Shown: in pieces, positions 6,772 to 8,500 of the stretch
Position numbering within the stretch: position 1 is the stretch's first letter
How the letters are laid out: every line of letters starts with the position of its first letter
Assembly (NCBI GenBank): GCA_902633535.1
Contig: CACPGM010000019.1
Span: forward strand, 1 to 8,500
DNA: 8,500 nucleotides
Direction: 5' to 3'
DNA from: an uncultured Pelagibacteraceae bacterium
GTDB lineage: Bacteria; Pseudomonadota; Alphaproteobacteria; Pelagibacterales; Pelagibacteraceae
Program-made: the position numbers and the translations under genes
The notes under the pieces: generated by a model
Told to the model about the DNA's origin: nothing
Seen by the model: the letters and a program-made list of their open reading frames with translations, nothing else
The model's database searches: none

Positions 6772-8228
6772 TTTAATGCATTAATTAAGGCTTTAGCTTT
6801 ATTAACCGTTTCTTCATATTCTTTTAAAGGTTTACTATCAGCAACAATACCAGCTCCAGCTTGTACATAAAATTTATTTTTTTTTGCAACTGCTGTTCTT
6901 AAAGCTATACATGTATCAAATTCTCCATTCGCTGAAAAATATCCAATCCCACCTGCATAAACTTTTCTTTTTGTTTTTTCTAATTCATCTATAATTTCCA
7001 TTGCTCTTATTTTTGGAGCACCAGAGACAGTACCCGCAGGGAAACCAGCTAATAATGACTTAAATTTTGAAAATTTTTTATTATATTCACCAACAACATT
7101 TGAAACTATATGCATTACATGCGAGTATTTCTCAATAATAAAGCTTTCTGTTACTTTGACTGTATTGATTTTAGATACTTTTCCAGCATCATTTCTACCA
7201 AGGTCTAAAAGCATTAAATGTTCTGAAAGCTCTTTTTTATCTTTGAGAAGATCTTTTTCATAATAGCGATCTTCATTCAATGATTTACCTCTAGGTCTAG
7301 TGCCTGCAATAGGTCTGACTGTAATTTTATTATCTCTTAATCTTACTAATATCTCTGGACTAGCTCCTATTATTTGAAAATCTTTAAAATTAAAAAAAAA
7401 CATAAAAGGTGAGGGGTTTGTAACTCTTAGTTTTTTATAAATATCTAAAGGTTTTTTTATTAATTTTGCTTCAAATCTTTGACTTAAAACAACTTGAAAA
7501 ATATCTCCCAATTTTATGTATTTCTTTGCTTTATTAACCATTTCTAAAAACCTACTTTTGCTGGTGTTAGATCTAATTTTTAAATTTTTTGACTGTTTGG
7601 TGTCATTTGTTGTTAAGTTTTTAATTGATGATTGAATTAATAATTTAAAAAGATCAGATTTAATTTCATCATACTTCTTTTGATAGTTGATAATTTTTTC
7701 ATCTTTAAAAATATTGATTATATAGAAAATTTCTTTTTTTAAATTATCATGAATAACTAGTGTTCTAGGTCGTAAAAGTCTAACATCCGGAATATTAAGA
7801 TCATTTTTGCAACTATTAGGAATTTTTTCAATATACCTAACAGAGTCATAAGAAAAATATCCAGAAATCAAAGAACATAAATTTGGAAGATTTTTGGGAG
7901 TTTCAAATTTAAATTCTTCAATTATTTTCTCAATGAGATTTTCAGGCTTATCTGTTAATTTAACTCTATTATTATTTTTGATTAAATATGAATTTTGATT
8001 ATTAAATTCCCAAATTTTATCAGGATTTTTTCCAAAAATGGTATATCTACCTTTAATTTTTCCTTTTTCAACTGACTCAAAGATAAAACTATTTTTTTCA
8101 TCTAAAAAATTATCAATTAAATTTAAAACCTCCTCATCATTCTTAGTTTTTTTCGAAGTGAAGATAATTTGATTTTTTTTGCTTCTATGTCGAAACTTAA
8201 AATCTTTGAAGCTTCGATTTATTATCAT
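6768..8228 (-). CDS. trpE: Anthranilate synthase component I TrpE
   Basis: TrpE converts chorismate and ammonia to anthranilate, the first committed step to tryptophan. The 486 residues are of normal length. The N-terminal domain carries SFIFESVEKGKIKGRY (47-62), corresponding to the LLES tryptophan-binding site of feedback-inhibited enzymes, with the key serine (S52) kept. The chorismate-binding domain has GDIFQVVLSQRF (241-252), NPSPFMFF (271-278), IGASPEILV (287-295), PIAGTRPRG (306-314), LDLGRND (341-347), His370 in the YSHVMH block, FPAGTVSGAPK (396-406), YAGGIGY (424-430) and QAGAGIVADS (456-465). PIAGT together with the N-terminal ES motif favours TrpE over PabB, and the adjacent trpGDC genes settle it. 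The start overlaps the stop of the upstream isomerase-like gene (ATGA). No leader peptide or attenuator space exists in front of it. Confidence 0.97.
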   Translation of the reverse strand: MIINRSFKDFKFRHRSKKNQIIFTSKKTKNDEEVLNLIDNFLDEKNSFIFESVEKGKIKGRYTIFGKNPDKIWEFNNQNSYLIKNNNRVKLTDKPENLIEKIIEEFKFETPKNLPNLCSLISGYFSYDSVRYIEKIPNSCKNDLNIPDVRLLRPRTLVIHDNLKKEIFYIINIFKDEKIINYQKKYDEIKSDLFKLLIQSSIKNLTTNDTKQSKNLKIRSNTSKSRFLEMVNKAKKYIKLGDIFQVVLSQRFEAKLIKKPLDIYKKLRVTNPSPFMFFFNFKDFQIIGASPEILVRLRDNKITVRPIAGTRPRGKSLNEDRYYEKDLLKDKKELSEHLMLLDLGRNDAGKVSKINTVKVTESFIIEKYSHVMHIVSNVVGEYNKKFSKFKSLLAGFPAGTVSGAPKIRAMEIIDELEKTKRKVYAGGIGYFSANGEFDTCIALRTAVAKKNKFYVQAGAGIVADSKPLKEYEETVNKAKALINALK

Positions 8229-8500
8229 TGAAATAGATTCTTTACGTTATCAATTGCTATTTGATTTATATCTACTTTGTATTTACTATTAAGATAAATA
8301 TCGTAAGATTTTAAAATAGTATTTTTATTGTTTGTGTTTTCTTTTGCTATATAGGATTTAAATATATCAGTGTCTTTTTCAATCGGGACATCTTTATAAT
8401 TTTTAATTTCTGCTAAATAAACTTTTTTGTTTTCATCACTTATTAGGGCAAAACTATTTAAAGGCATTGAGTACAGCATTTCTACAGAATTTATATCAAA
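8225..8500 (-). CDS. Probable PpiD/SurA-like peptidyl-prolyl isomerase, C-terminal end (5' end outside window)
   Basis: The frame is open from the window edge to a TGA stop and gives 91 residues. The ATG at 8479 is internal, since seven in-frame codons precede it without a stop. The visible part has a short beta element (FALISDENKKVYLAEI) followed by a long helix ending in a Y-LNSKYKVDIN-like tail. This pattern resembles the C-terminal end of PpiD and SurA-type chaperones, which help outer-membrane proteins fold in the periplasm. A PPIase gene directly upstream of trpE is common in alphaproteobacteria, which is the main support. No catalytic parvulin domain or N-terminal membrane anchor is visible, as they would lie beyond the window. 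The assignment is therefore an inference from context plus weak sequence resemblance. It overlaps trpE by four bases (ATGA), so the two genes are co-transcribed. Confidence 0.6.
   Translation of the reverse strand, partial: FDINSVEMLYSMPLNSFALISDENKKVYLAEIKNYKDVPIEKDTDIFKSYIAKENTNNKNTILKSYDIYLNSKYKVDINQIAIDNVKNLFQ

Noticed and set aside
6202..8228. Possibility that trpE/trpG are pabB/pabA of folate synthesis
   Set aside because: TrpE has the ES tryptophan-site motif and PIAGT, and both genes are joined to trpD and trpC.

Overview
The window is a compact, very A+T-rich piece of core bacterial chromosome. Protein motifs, gene order and base composition point to a streamlined alphaproteobacterium, most likely of the SAR11 (Pelagibacterales) type. 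The evidence is that LexA has alphaproteobacterial helix-turn-helix residues and a GTTC-N7-GTTC operator, lipid A is made through LpxI rather than LpxH, and the order lpxA-lpxI-lpxB / gltX / lexA / trpCDGE / peptidyl-prolyl isomerase is a shrunken version of the usual alphaproteobacterial order. The lineage call is an inference; no rRNA is present to settle it.

Left part (1-2254, + strand): the end of lpxA, then lpxI and lpxB. These are three steps of lipid A synthesis: UDP-GlcNAc acylation, UDP-diacylglucosamine hydrolysis to lipid X, and disaccharide formation. They are packed with a 1-base gap and an ATGA overlap, so they are almost certainly one transcript.

Middle (2231-4419, - strand): gltX (glutamyl-tRNA synthetase) converges on lpxB and overlaps it by 24 bases. 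An inverted repeat containing both stop codons covers this overlap. lexA lies 22 bases upstream of gltX and has a well-formed SOS operator in the 88-base gap in front of it. That gap is the largest non-coding stretch in the window.

Right part (4420-8500, - strand): trpE, trpG, trpD and trpC encode the steps from chorismate to indole-3-glycerol phosphate. They are tightly coupled by short overlaps and preceded by the C-terminal end of what is probably a PpiD/SurA-like peptidyl-prolyl isomerase, which overlaps trpE by ATGA. No trp leader or attenuator fits in front of trpE.

No mobile element, CRISPR array, tRNA or rRNA was seen, and no gene looks broken. The content is ordinary core metabolism. 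The points worth a second look are the compressed gene order, the structured convergent gene ends, the lexA-gltX arrangement and an unusual motif in LpxI. I see no evidence of a new biological system here.
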